64,000 bases of DNA from Aldehydirespirator sp965204875 (GTDB lineage: Bacteria; Actinomycetota; Acidimicrobiia; Acidimicrobiales; Aldehydirespiratoraceae), in assembly GCA_965204875.1 (NCBI GenBank), contig OZ242020.1:1240001-1304000 (forward strand), in the 5' to 3' direction. Numbering within the stretch: the stretch's first letter is position 1; each line of letters starts with the position of its first letter. Under the pieces are notes generated by a model. The model saw nothing but the letters and a program-made list of their open reading frames with translations. It was not told the origin of the DNA and made no database searches. Of this stretch, positions 45,964 through 54,152 are shown piece by piece. Made by a program: the position numbers and the translations under genes.

Positions 45964-48135
45964 CTACAGGGACAGCACGAGGATGAACACGCCGGCGAGC
46001 ACGGCCGCGGCCGCGAAGAGGATGGCCCCGTAATGCTGCACCTTGCCGGTCTGCATGGTGCGCAGACCCTCGCCGGAGGCGTCGGAGGCACGGCCGGAGC
46101 CGTCGACTATCAGGTTGTCGATGAGGCCCTGATCGATGCGTTCATACACCCCTCGGCCGACCGCGACCGAGCGCCGCCCGGCCTCGTTGACGGCGCCGTC
46201 TATGACCCGCTGATTCGACCAGTAGACGGCTCTGGCCAGCGGCCCCTTGACCGCCTTGACGATGACGCCGGTGTAGAGGTGGTCGAGGAAATACTTGTTG
46301 GCCAACGCCGTGTGGACGGCCCGTGGCAGCCCGCCACGCGACACCGGGCCGTCGGGGAGCTCGGTGAGCGCGGCGCTGCCGGCCGCCTTGCGGCGGCCCT
46401 CGACGGCGGTGAAGTAGTAGCGCCAGGCCAGCCAGACCCCGGCCAGCGCCACCAGCGTGGACGCCACCGCGAGCGACCAGCTCGGCTTGGCGTGCGCGAT
46501 GGCGGGGAAGTAGGCCGCCACCGGCTCCACGTAGTGCTCGAAGCGCAGCTGCCAGGCCTCGGGCCAGAGCTGGAAGCCCTTGGGCATGTTGAGCAGCCCG
46601 GCCCCTGCGGCGAAGGCCGCCAGCACGTAGAGCGGGACCAGGATGCGCGGACCGGACTCGTGGGGGTGGCCGTCGCCCCGGTAGCTGCCGTGGAAGGTCA
46701 GGTAAACGACCCGGGTCATGTATGCCGCGGTGACCGCCGCGCCCACCATGCCCATCACCAGCATCAGCGTGTAGGCGCCGTTGCCGCTGGTGCCGCCCAG
46801 GACGCCCCAGCCGCCGGTGCCGGCCAGGATCTCGTCCTTGGACCAGAAGCCGGCGAGCGGCGGCAGGCCCATGAGCGCCACGGTGGCGACCATGAAGGTG
46901 CGGTAGGTGTGAGGCATGTGCTTGCGCAGCCCGCCCATGTGGGCCTTCATGTCGAAGCTGTGCACGGCGTGGCTCACCGACCCCGACCCCAGGAACAGGC
47001 ACGCCTTGAAGAAGGCGTGGGTGAACAGGTGGAACATCGCCGCGGTCCAGGCGCCCACGCCCAGGGCCATCACCATGTAGCCGAGCTGGCTCACGGTCGA
47101 GTAGGCGAGCACCTTCTTGATGTCGTCCTGGGTGAAGGCCAGCAGGCCGCCGAAGAGCAGGGTCACGGCGCCCACCACAGCCAGCATGTTGACGCTGGAT
47201 CCGGCGATGGACATGCCCTCCCAGAACACCGGGTACAGGCGCGCCACCAGGAAGATGCCGGCCACCACCATCGTGGCGGCGTGGATCAGCGCGGACACCG
47301 GCGTGGGCCCGGCCATGGCGTCGGGCAGCCAGGTGTGCAGCACGAACTGGCCCGACTTGGACATGACCGCGGCCAGCAGGCACAGCGACGCCGCCACCAG
47401 CGCTGTGTGGCTCACCTCGCCGGCGTTGATGCGCCCGGTGACGGTCAGCGTGTCGAAGGTGCCGCCCGCGGCGAAGAACAGGATCGAGACGCCGACCAGC
47501 AGTCCCACGTCGCCCACCCGGTTGGTGAAGAACGCCTTGAGCGCCGCGTCGGAGTTGGCCCCGTCCTCCCACCAGTGGCCGATCAGCACGAACGAGCACA
47601 CCCCGACCAGCTCCCAGCCGACGATCATCTGCAGCAGGTTGTCGCTGAGCACGAAGAACAGCATCGCCGCAGTGAACAGGCTCAAGAAGGCGAAGAAGTG
47701 CGTGTAGCGGGCGTCGCCGCGCACATAGTCGGTGCTGTAGACGTGCACCAGCAGCGACACCGTCGTCACCACGAACAGCATCATCACCGAAAGGCCGTCC
47801 ACCAGGATGCCGGCGTCGTGGTCGATGCCGCCGGAGCGCAGCCAGCCGACCGTGCGGTGCACCGCCGCAACGCCCTCATGGGCAGCGTCACGGTGGCCGA
47901 TCCAGGCGACCACCGCCCCCACGGACAGCAGCCACGAGCCAGCCACGGCCACGATGCCGAGCCCGGAGCCTCGACTGCGCATGCGCTTGCCGAACAGCAG
48001 GATGCCGACGAACGACAGCGCCGGCAGCAGCGGCACCAGCCAGGCGAAGTCGAGGAAGAACCCGGCGCTGCCGACCGCGGGCGGGCCCAGATCGGACACC
48101 TCGCCCGCGGCGGCGAGCACGCCTGCGGCGCTCAC
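45964..48135 (-). CDS. nuoL: NADH-quinone oxidoreductase subunit L (11-subunit cluster)
   Basis: 723 residues, longer than the usual 600-650. GTG 48135 overlaps the stop of a short bridging frame. Marks: DGLSVMMLFVVTTVSLLVHVYS, WELVGVCSFVLIGHWW, LHTWLPDAMAGPTPVSALIHAATMV and LAYSTVSQLGYMVMALGVG. The C-terminal lateral helix and last span are present (VVLAGVFILVLSL end). It is the distal proton-pumping subunit. Confidence 0.93.
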   Translation of the reverse strand: MSAAGVLAAAGEVSDLGPPAVGSAGFFLDFAWLVPLLPALSFVGILLFGKRMRSRGSGLGIVAVAGSWLLSVGAVVAWIGHRDAAHEGVAAVHRTVGWLRSGGIDHDAGILVDGLSVMMLFVVTTVSLLVHVYSTDYVRGDARYTHFFAFLSLFTAAMLFFVLSDNLLQMIVGWELVGVCSFVLIGHWWEDGANSDAALKAFFTNRVGDVGLLVGVSILFFAAGGTFDTLTVTGRINAGEVSHTALVAASLCLLAAVMSKSGQFVLHTWLPDAMAGPTPVSALIHAATMVVAGIFLVARLYPVFWEGMSIAGSSVNMLAVVGAVTLLFGGLLAFTQDDIKKVLAYSTVSQLGYMVMALGVGAWTAAMFHLFTHAFFKACLFLGSGSVSHAVHSFDMKAHMGGLRKHMPHTYRTFMVATVALMGLPPLAGFWSKDEILAGTGGWGVLGGTSGNGAYTLMLVMGMVGAAVTAAYMTRVVYLTFHGSYRGDGHPHESGPRILVPLYVLAAFAAGAGLLNMPKGFQLWPEAWQLRFEHYVEPVAAYFPAIAHAKPSWSLAVASTLVALAGVWLAWRYYFTAVEGRRKAAGSAALTELPDGPVSRGGLPRAVHTALANKYFLDHLYTGVIVKAVKGPLARAVYWSNQRVIDGAVNEAGRRSVAVGRGVYERIDQGLIDNLIVDGSGRASDASGEGLRTMQTGKVQHYGAILFAAAAVLAGVFILVLSL

Positions 48136-48221
48136 CCGCCGGCCCTCGGCGGCCGGTCGTCGCCGCGGGCGGCAAGTACCCGGGCAAGGACCCGTCGAGC
48201 CGGCGTTCCCACGACTCTCAC
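48132..48221 (-). other. Bridging mini-ORF (29 codons) between nuoK and nuoL
   Basis: GTG 48221 lies 4 bases after the nuoK stop; the TGA at 48132-48134 overlaps the nuoL GTG as GTGA. The peptide is Arg-rich (RRVLARVLAARGDDRPPR). No clear duplication here, so it may be an open frame by chance in GC-rich DNA. Confidence 0.3.
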
Positions 48222-48225
48222 CTGC

Positions 48226-48525
48226 TCATCCCTTGAGCAGATCGGCCTCGGTGAGGTCGATGCTGCGGCGGGTGCGGTACATGAGCAGGACGATGGCCAG
48301 TCCGACGCCGACCTCGGCGGCGGCCACGGCGATCACGAACAGGGCGAACACCTCGCCGGCGACGTCGTCACGGAAGGCGCCGAAGGCCACCAGGTTGATG
48401 TTGACGGAGTTGAGGATGATCTCCACCGACATCAACACCAGCATGGCGTTGCGCCGCGCCAGCACGCCGTAGACGCCGATGCAGAAAAGCACCGCGGCCA
48501 GCAGCAGGAACTGGTTGAGGATCAC
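48226..48525 (-). CDS. nuoK: NADH-quinone oxidoreductase subunit K (11-subunit cluster)
   Basis: 99 residues, GTG start, three spans. Marks: the membrane Glu in RRNAMLVLMSVEIILNSVNINLVAF and the second one in FVIAVAAAEVGVGLAIVLL, both part of the proton pathway. Normal length (about 100). It lies 19 bp after nuoJ. Confidence 0.93.
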   Translation of the reverse strand: MILNQFLLLAAVLFCIGVYGVLARRNAMLVLMSVEIILNSVNINLVAFGAFRDDVAGEVFALFVIAVAAAEVGVGLAIVLLMYRTRRSIDLTEADLLKG

Positions 48526-48544
48526 GGGCGACGCGACCTGTGCC

Positions 48545-49090
48545 CTAGTCCTTGCGGGCCACGACGATGGCCCCGATCAGCGCGGCGAGCAGCAGCACCG
48601 ACACGGCCTCGAAGGCCACGATGTACTGGCTGAAGATGGCGTCGGACACCGCCTCGAAGCGCTGCGGCTCGTCGATCACCAGCCGAGTGTCCGAGTAGCT
48701 GTCGATGAGCGCGATGCCCATCACCACTGCCAGCAGCACGGCGACCAGGCCCGCCATGAGTCGCTTCTCGCCGGCCACGGAATCGTCGTCGCCCCGAGAG
48801 GCCCGGGTCAGCATGATCCCGAACAGGAACAGCACGATGATGGCACCGATGTACACCAGCACCTGCGTGACGGCCACGAACTCCGAGCCCAGCAGGATGA
48901 ACTGCGCCGCGGCGCCCGCAAGAACCAGCACCAGCCACAGCGCGGCGTGCACCACGTTGCGGGTGGTGACGCAGCGGATCGCGGACACCACCATCACCAG
49001 CGCGACGACGCCGAAGAACACGTTCTGAGCCACGAACAGCTCGCCGTCGGCGGCGCCCGCGGCCAGCACCGAGCCGGTCACCGCGCTCAT
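48545..49090 (-). CDS. nuoJ: NADH-quinone oxidoreductase subunit J (11-subunit cluster)
   Basis: 181 residues; ATG 49090 overlaps the nuoI stop (ATGA). Five spans; marks are VTTRNVVHAALWLVLVLAGAAAQFILLGSEFVAVTQVLVYIGAIIVLFLFGIML in pieces, the family's most conserved region with the pi-bulge helix. A longer open frame exists upstream but runs through nuoI and is not coding. Short C-terminal end ARKD. Confidence 0.92.
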   Translation of the reverse strand: MSAVTGSVLAAGAADGELFVAQNVFFGVVALVMVVSAIRCVTTRNVVHAALWLVLVLAGAAAQFILLGSEFVAVTQVLVYIGAIIVLFLFGIMLTRASRGDDDSVAGEKRLMAGLVAVLLAVVMGIALIDSYSDTRLVIDEPQRFEAVSDAIFSQYIVAFEAVSVLLLAALIGAIVVARKD

Positions 49091-49629
49091 GTGGGCGGCA
49101 CCGTCAGCTTTTTGGCCACCGAGCCCGCCTCGTAGTCCTCGAAGTCCGGCACGGTCTCCATCCACTCCGACAGCCTCGCCTTGTCGTGGAGCAGGTCGGC
49201 GATGCGCGGCTCGGAGAACTCGAACTCGGGGCTCCAGAACAGCGCCTCGAACGGGCACACCTCCACGCAGATGCCACAGAACATGCACAGCGCGAAATCG
49301 ATGTCGAAACGGTCGAGCTTGTTGACCAGTCGAGGCTTGCCGCCGGCCCGCCGCGGCGGGGCCTTCTCCTTGTGTCCCTCGATGTAGATGCACCAGTCCG
49401 GGCACTCGCGCGCGCACAGCATGCAGGCGGTGCAGTTGCCCTCGTGCAGGGCGATCACACCACGTGCCCGGGTGGCCGGCGCCTCCTTGACGCGGGGGTA
49501 CTGGACGGTGGCCGCGCCCTTCGACGGCGCAGGCACCAGCGTGCGCACACCTCGCCTGGGGAACACCGTGCGCAGGACGGTGGATCCCGTCACGGCCAGC
49601 GCCTTGATGAGGCCCGGCACCATCGGCAT
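49087..49629 (-). CDS. nuoI: NADH-quinone oxidoreductase subunit I, two 4Fe-4S clusters (11-subunit cluster)
   Basis: 180 residues. Two cluster motifs: CTACMLCARECPDWC and CMFCGICVEVCPFEA. These carry electrons N6a/N6b between the peripheral arm and the N2 cluster of NuoB. In enzymes lacking NuoEFG they receive electrons from a donor such as ferredoxin. The upstream junction with nuoH contains a minimal ATG-TAG frame directly before the ATG. Confidence 0.93.
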   Translation of the reverse strand: MPMVPGLIKALAVTGSTVLRTVFPRRGVRTLVPAPSKGAATVQYPRVKEAPATRARGVIALHEGNCTACMLCARECPDWCIYIEGHKEKAPPRRAGGKPRLVNKLDRFDIDFALCMFCGICVEVCPFEALFWSPEFEFSEPRIADLLHDKARLSEWMETVPDFEDYEAGSVAKKLTVPPT

Positions 49630-49643
49630 CTACATCACCGCCT

Positions 49644-50675
49644 TCACATCAACACCTTGAGCGTGCCGGTGACGACGATGTTGGCCAGCGCCAGGGGCAC
49701 CAGGAACTTCCAGGCGAGGCGCTGGAGCTGGTCCTCACGGAAGCGTGGAAACGTGAAGCGGCACCAGAAGACCACGAACGACAGCAGCACCACCTTGCCC
49801 ATCATCACGAGCGGGCCGATCACGTTGAAGAGATTGTCGGCCGGATCGAGCCCGGGCACGTACCAGCCGCCGAGGAACAGCACCGAGGCGAGGGCCGAGA
49901 AGACGCCGGCGGTGGCGAACTCACCGATGAAGAACAGCAGGAAGCGCATGCCCGAGTACTCGGTCATGTAGCCGGTGACAAGCTCGGACTCCGCCACCGG
50001 CATATCGAAGGGCGTCTGCGTGAGCTCGGCCTGCATGGCGACCATGAACACGGCGAAGCCCACGAACTGGGTGAGCACGAAGGGGCTGCCGATCGCGCCC
50101 CAACCGAAGATCTCGCCGTTGGCCTGGGCCAGCACGATCCCTTGCAGGTTCATGGTCTCGGCCTGGATGACCACGCCGACCACCGCCAGCAGCAGCGGCA
50201 GCTCATAGGCGATCAGCTGACCCGTGGCCCGCAGCCCGCCGATCAGCGAATACTTCGAGGCCGAGCCCCAGCCGGCCATGAGGATGCCGATCACCGACAC
50301 CGAGCTGATCGCCACCGCCATGTAGACGCCGAGCTCGTTGGCGACGAACCAGGCGTCGGGCCCCGCCGGCGGCAGCACCAGCATCATGAAGGCGGGCAGC
50401 AGCACCACGAACGGGGCCGCAGAGAACACGAACCGGTCGGCCCGCCGCGGCACGATGTCCTCCTTCTGGAGGAACTTGCCGACCTCGGCCAAGAGTTGCA
50501 GCGAGCCGTAGGGGCCGGCCTCCATGGGGCCGAGGCGGCTCTGCATGAAGCTGACGATCTTGAACAGGTGAACGTACACCAGCGTCCCGGCCACGATCAG
50601 CACGACGACCAGACCCGCCGCCAACTTGATGGAGGTGATCTGCCAGTAGGACAGCTCCGCCAGCATCGCGCTCAC
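49644..50675 (-). CDS. nuoH: NADH-quinone oxidoreductase subunit H (11-subunit cluster)
   Basis: 343 residues, GTG 50675 in a GTGA overlap with a bridging frame. Marks: FMQSRLGPMEAGPYGSLQ (with the Arg/Gly-Pro quinone-cavity loop), KYSLIGGLRATGQLIAYELP, and FDMPVAESELVTGYMTEYSG with the acidic funnel residues. It forms the quinone chamber with NuoB and NuoD. It follows nuoD directly; no nuoE, nuoF or nuoG lies between. Confidence 0.93.
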   Translation of the reverse strand: MSAMLAELSYWQITSIKLAAGLVVVLIVAGTLVYVHLFKIVSFMQSRLGPMEAGPYGSLQLLAEVGKFLQKEDIVPRRADRFVFSAAPFVVLLPAFMMLVLPPAGPDAWFVANELGVYMAVAISSVSVIGILMAGWGSASKYSLIGGLRATGQLIAYELPLLLAVVGVVIQAETMNLQGIVLAQANGEIFGWGAIGSPFVLTQFVGFAVFMVAMQAELTQTPFDMPVAESELVTGYMTEYSGMRFLLFFIGEFATAGVFSALASVLFLGGWYVPGLDPADNLFNVIGPLVMMGKVVLLSFVVFWCRFTFPRFREDQLQRLAWKFLVPLALANIVVTGTLKVLM

Positions 50676-50725
50676 CGCCGACCCCCCACCGCAGGAAGGC
50701 TCTCCCGCCGCACGCGCACCCTCAC
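50672..50725 (-). other. Bridging mini-ORF (17 codons) between nuoD and nuoH
   Basis: GTG 50725 overlaps the nuoD TGA as GTGA; its own TGA overlaps the nuoH GTG, again as GTGA. The peptide is VRVRVRRESLPAVGGRR. It occupies the place where nuoE, nuoF and nuoG lie in 14-gene operons. No duplication is seen; chance is possible. Confidence 0.3.
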
Positions 50726-51891
50726 CGGTCTATGTCCCCGAGGATGAAGTAGATGCTGCCGAGGATCGTGATGATGTCGGGCACGTACACGCCCTTGAGC
50801 AGCCAGGGAGTGATCGACACGTTGGAGAACGACGCCGAGCGGATCTTGACCCGGAACGGCACCAGGTCGCCCTTGGACACCACGTAATAGCCCATCACGC
50901 CCAGCGGGTTCTCGGTCTCGACATAGGCCTCGCCCGCGGGCACCTTGATGATGCGGGGCACCTTGGCCATTATCGGCCCCGCCGGGATGCCCTCGAGCAG
51001 CTGGTCGACGATCTTGGTGGCCTCCCGCGTCTCCTGGAGTCGCACCCAGAAGCGGGCGAAGGAGTCCCCGTCGGGATGGGTCCACACTTGCCAGTCGACC
51101 TGGTCGTGCACCAGGCCGCAGGGGTTGTCGCGGCGCACGTCCCAGTCCACGCCCGAGGCGCGGATGTTGGCACCGGTTAGGCCGTAGGAAAGGCCGACCG
51201 CGGCCGGGATCACGCCGATGCCGCGCGTCCGGGCCTGGAAGATCTCGTTGCCCTCCACCAGCTCGGAGATCTCGTCGCAGAAGTTGCGGATCTTGCGCAT
51301 CGCACCGCGGGTCTCGGCGATCCAGCCCCTGGGCAGGTCGTCCTGCAGTCCCCCGATGCGGTCGAAGTTCGGATGGAAGCGCCCGCCGGTCACGGCCTCG
51401 ATCTGGTTCAGCACGTGCTCGCGGTCGCGGAACGCGAAGAACACGGGCGTGACCGCACCCACCTGAACGGCCATGTCGCCCAAGAACAGCGTGATGTTGG
51501 CTATGCGGCTCAACTCGAACAGCACCGTGCGGATCCACTGCGCCCGCGGCGGCGCCTCGACCTCCATGAGCCGCTCCGCGGCCAGGATGAAGGGCACCTC
51601 GTTGGCGAAGCTGCCGAGCCAGTCGATGCGGTTGATGAGCGTGGTGACCTGGGGGTAGGTGCGGACCTCGGCGAGCTTCTCGTAGCCGCGGTGCATGTAG
51701 CCCATGACCGGCTCGGCCGACACCACCTGCTCGCCGTCGAGCTTGGCCACGATGCGCAGCGTGCCGTGGGTGGCCGGGTGCTGGGGGCCGATGTTGAGGG
51801 TCATGCCCTCGGTCTCGATCTCGAGGTTGACGCGGGCGTCAGCGGCCTGTGCCGCGATGTAGCCGAGCTGGTCGCGCTGCGCGACGGTCAC
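50722..51891 (-). CDS. nuoD: NADH-quinone oxidoreductase subunit D (11-subunit cluster)
   Basis: 389 residues; start overlaps the nuoC stop by 4 bp. Marks: MTLNIGPQHPATHGTLRIVAK (with the His-Pro-Ala-Thr-His-Gly quinone-site loop), EPVMGYMHRGYEKLAE, and the C-terminal TILGSIYFILGDIDR. It is the large hydrogenase-like subunit that, with NuoB, makes the quinone-reduction site. Length is normal. Confidence 0.94.
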   Translation of the reverse strand: MTVAQRDQLGYIAAQAADARVNLEIETEGMTLNIGPQHPATHGTLRIVAKLDGEQVVSAEPVMGYMHRGYEKLAEVRTYPQVTTLINRIDWLGSFANEVPFILAAERLMEVEAPPRAQWIRTVLFELSRIANITLFLGDMAVQVGAVTPVFFAFRDREHVLNQIEAVTGGRFHPNFDRIGGLQDDLPRGWIAETRGAMRKIRNFCDEISELVEGNEIFQARTRGIGVIPAAVGLSYGLTGANIRASGVDWDVRRDNPCGLVHDQVDWQVWTHPDGDSFARFWVRLQETREATKIVDQLLEGIPAGPIMAKVPRIIKVPAGEAYVETENPLGVMGYYVVSKGDLVPFRVKIRSASFSNVSITPWLLKGVYVPDIITILGSIYFILGDIDR

Positions 51892-52571
51892 GACGCCGGT
51901 TCCCCCGCGCCGTCGCCGTCGGAGTCCGCATCGCCGGGCATCAGTTCCACGTCGACGATGCCGGGCCAGGGCTTCACGCGCCGGGCCAGCAGCGGGTAGT
52001 CCTTGCGCAGCGGGTTGCCCTCGAACTCCCCTGGAAGGTAGAGGTGGCGCAGGCCGGGGTGGCCGTCGAAGCCGATCCCGAACATCTCCCAGGCCTCACG
52101 CTCATGCCAGTCGGCGCCGGGGTACACCGGCACCCAGCTGGGCGCTCTGAGGTCATCGTCGCGAAGGTCGGCCTTGGCGAAGACGGCACGGCCACGGGCC
52201 ACGTCGTTCACCCTGGCCAGAAGCTGGAACCGGGTCTCGCCCCCGGCGACGCCGGTCAGCATGGGCGCGGGCTCCCTCGGCTCGGGCGGGTCGAGCCGGT
52301 TGTCCACGGCGCTGTCCAGCTCGCGCCCGAACGGCGAGGGCAGCCAGTCGATGGCCGACAGGAAGTTGAAGAAGGCGAAGCCCTCGTCGTCGCGCAGGAG
52401 CCGGGCGAGATCCCCCCAGGCGTCGCGCTCGACGCGCACCCAGGCATCGCCGCCGGCCGTGTGCGAGCCGGCGAGGCCCTCGCCGAGCGACTCGCCGAGA
52501 CGCCCGAGCAGGTCCTCGGCCCAAGCGTCGGACGCCGCCACGGCCGTCTCACTCGACGACAATCGGATCAC
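51888..52571 (-). CDS. nuoC: NADH-quinone oxidoreductase subunit C (11-subunit cluster)
   Basis: About 227 residues. The C-terminal signature ADWHEREAWEMFGIGFDGHPGLRHLYLP and NPLRKDYPL is the 30-kDa subunit mark. GTG 52571 lies 22 bp inside nuoB, very close to GGAGG; TTG 52562 would have better spacing. The Asp/Gly-rich C-terminal tail (GDADSDGDGAGEPAS) is variable in the family. Separate from nuoD, not fused. Confidence 0.92.
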   Translation of the reverse strand: MIRLSSSETAVAASDAWAEDLLGRLGESLGEGLAGSHTAGGDAWVRVERDAWGDLARLLRDDEGFAFFNFLSAIDWLPSPFGRELDSAVDNRLDPPEPREPAPMLTGVAGGETRFQLLARVNDVARGRAVFAKADLRDDDLRAPSWVPVYPGADWHEREAWEMFGIGFDGHPGLRHLYLPGEFEGNPLRKDYPLLARRVKPWPGIVDVELMPGDADSDGDGAGEPAS

Positions 52572-53049
52572 CCCTCCAGCGCTCGCCCATGTCCTCGTTG
52601 CGGATGCGCTCCTGCAGCATCACGATCCCCTCGAGCAGTGCCTCGGGCCGCGGCGGGCAGCCCGGCACGTAGACGTCCACCGGAACGATCTGGTCGACAC
52701 CCTTGGTCACCGAGTAGCTGTCCCAGTAGGGGCCGCCGCAGTTGGCACAGGAGCCCATGGAGATCACGTACTTGGGGTCGGGCATCTGCTCGTAGAGGCG
52801 CAGCAGCGAGGGGGCCATCTTGTCGGTGACCGTGCCCGAGACCACTACCAGGTCGGCCTGGCGGGGGCTGGCGGGCAGCGGGATCACGCCCAGGCGCATG
52901 ACGTCGTAGCGAGGCGACCCGAAGGCGGCGCCCATCTCGATGGCGCAGCAGGCGAGCCCCCACTGGTAGACCCACAGGGAGTACTTGCGGCTGATGTTCA
53001 GCAGCGTCGAGAGCGGCTTGGGCACCCTGCCCGACTCGACTAGACCCAT
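52549..53049 (-). CDS. nuoB: NADH-quinone oxidoreductase subunit B, 4Fe-4S cluster N2 (11-subunit cluster)
   Basis: 166 residues. Ligands of N2: the adjacent pair in GLACCAIEMGAAF, then SMGSCANCGGPYWDSY and DVYVPGCPPRPEALLEG. ATG 53049 stands in a sequence that duplicates the end of nuoA: TGCTGAGATGGGTCTAG appears at both places, 59 bp apart. The bridging frame between them ends inside the first codons of nuoB. Confidence 0.94.
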   Translation of the reverse strand: MGLVESGRVPKPLSTLLNISRKYSLWVYQWGLACCAIEMGAAFGSPRYDVMRLGVIPLPASPRQADLVVVSGTVTDKMAPSLLRLYEQMPDPKYVISMGSCANCGGPYWDSYSVTKGVDQIVPVDVYVPGCPPRPEALLEGIVMLQERIRNEDMGERWRGDPIVVE

Positions 53050-53108
53050 CTCAGCACACTCAACACCACAGCGCCTGCGCCGATGCGGCAGCGCTCGCCT
53101 AGACCCAT
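53040..53108 (-). other. Bridging mini-ORF (22 codons) between nuoA and nuoB
   Basis: ATG 53108 lies within the last codons of nuoA; TAG at 53040-53042 lies within the third and fourth codons of nuoB. It begins MGLGERCRIGAG, echoing the nuoB start MGLVESGRV, and its end LSVLRWV echoes the nuoA end MLRWV. It arises from a 59-bp duplication of CTAGACCCATCTCAGCA (+ strand, 53040 and 53099). Confidence 0.45.
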
Positions 53109-53464
53109 CTCAGCATCCCCTTGCGCCAGGCGTAGATCAGCCCCAGCAGCAGGATGAAGACGAATATGGCCATCTCCACCAGGCCGAACAGGGCGTAAAC
53201 CTCCAGGCGGGCGGCCCACGGGAAGATGAACACGGTCTCCACGTCGAAGAGCACGAACAGCAGGGCGAATACGTAGTAGCGGATGTTGGCCTGAGACCAC
53301 ATGTCGCCGACCGGATCGACGCCGGACTCGTAGGTCTCGACCTTCTGCGCCGTGGGCCTCGACGGCCGCAGGATGCGGCCGATGCCGAGCAGGGCAGCCA
53401 CGACAGCTATCGCGAACCCTCCGAAGATGCCGACGGTCAGGTAGCTGCGCAGGAACTCTGACAC
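53099..53464 (-). CDS. nuoA: NADH-quinone oxidoreductase subunit A (11-subunit cluster)
   Basis: About 121 residues from GTG 53464 (GTG 53494 is an alternative). Three spans; the conserved loop KVETYESGVDPVGDMWSQANIRYYVFALLFVLFDVETVFIFPW (in pieces) includes the family Cys-loop region, here with Ser in place of the usual Cys (YESGVDP). First gene of the 11-gene cluster. The 141-bp gap upstream (53465-53605) has an 84-bp-period repeat of CGGCGCGAGAA-CGCCGGCC. Confidence 0.92.
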   Translation of the reverse strand: MSEFLRSYLTVGIFGGFAIAVVAALLGIGRILRPSRPTAQKVETYESGVDPVGDMWSQANIRYYVFALLFVLFDVETVFIFPWAARLEVYALFGLVEMAIFVFILLLGLIYAWRKGMLRWV

Positions 53465-53500
53465 GAACCGGAAGTCTACCGACAAGCACCGCACGCCAAA

Positions 53501-53603
53501 CGGCGCGAGAACCGCCGGCCCGGCACGTGCGTTGACGCCGGCCCGCCGCGATCACCGGTGGAGCTTGCGCAGCGATGGTTGCGACGGCGCGAGAACGCCG
53601 GCC
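53501..53603. repeat. Repeat with 84-bp period between membrane-protein gene and nuoA
   Basis: CGGCGCGAGAACCGCCGGCC (53501-53520) recurs as CGGCGCGAGAACGCCGGCC (53585-53603), one base shorter. The second copy ends beside the stop of the leftward membrane-protein gene. No gene lies between. Confidence 0.75.
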
Positions 53604-53605
53604 TG

Positions 53606-54061
53606 CTAGCCGAGCAGCACGACCCGGCGCGCCATCCAGGCGGCGGTGCCGGCGAGCAGCACCGCTGGTCCCGGACGCCAGGCCAGCACTGACAGGCGGA
53701 GCATCGCAGCGTCTCCGGGCGTGGCGACGCTGAGCACGTTGACGATCGCGATCAGCCCGAGGACGACGACCAGCACCGATATCCAGTACACGGCCCAGCG
53801 CAGCCGAGGCACGATGTCGGCGGCCGGCGTCGTGCACACGGCCACGGCCGCGCCGAGCAGCATCAACCCCGTGAGCGCATCGACGTTGTTGAGAACCCCG
53901 TACAGGTCGTCCCACCAAGCGAAGCTCCGGCCCTGGTCGGCGTAGCGCAGCATCGGCGCCACCAGGTGCAACAGGGCGGCCACGAGCAGCACCACCACCA
54001 GCACCTCGCGCGCCTCGTCCCAGGTCACCGCCAGCGGCCGCCGCTCGCGCGCTTCAGACAT
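53606..54061 (-). CDS. Small membrane protein of unknown function
   Basis: 151 residues with about four hydrophobic spans: VLVVVLLVAALLHLVAPML, ALTGLMLLGAAVAVCTT, WISVLVVVLGLIAIVNVLS and PAVLLAGTAAWMA. The N-terminus is polar (MSEARERRPLAVTWDEARE). I do not recognise a family. It lies between the STAS-domain gene and nuoA on the same strand, so it may be cotranscribed with the 11-subunit complex I genes. Confidence 0.65.
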   Translation of the reverse strand: MSEARERRPLAVTWDEAREVLVVVLLVAALLHLVAPMLRYADQGRSFAWWDDLYGVLNNVDALTGLMLLGAAVAVCTTPAADIVPRLRWAVYWISVLVVVLGLIAIVNVLSVATPGDAAMLRLSVLAWRPGPAVLLAGTAAWMARRVVLLG

Positions 54062-54152
54062 GGGATGTGGCTGACGGCCGGGCTGACCGCTGAACCGACC
54101 GCACGTCAGCAGGTAGCGCGAGGGAACCCTGGGACAGGCCCCGCCGCCACGT

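Noticed and set aside
43149..48633. Two rightward frames of about 875 and 897 codons across nuoL-nuoN
   Set aside because: Both are antisense to conserved nuo genes and show only the mirrored composition of membrane-protein codons.
48545..49417. A 290-residue NuoJ with a long N-terminal extension
   Set aside because: The extra part runs through nuoI in another frame; ATG 49090 with a 4-bp overlap to the nuoI stop gives a normal NuoJ.
53040..53918. A 292-codon leftward frame overlapping nuoA and the membrane-protein gene
   Set aside because: Arg-rich, no fold, out of frame with two better genes. Only its last 22 codons are of interest, as the bridging frame.
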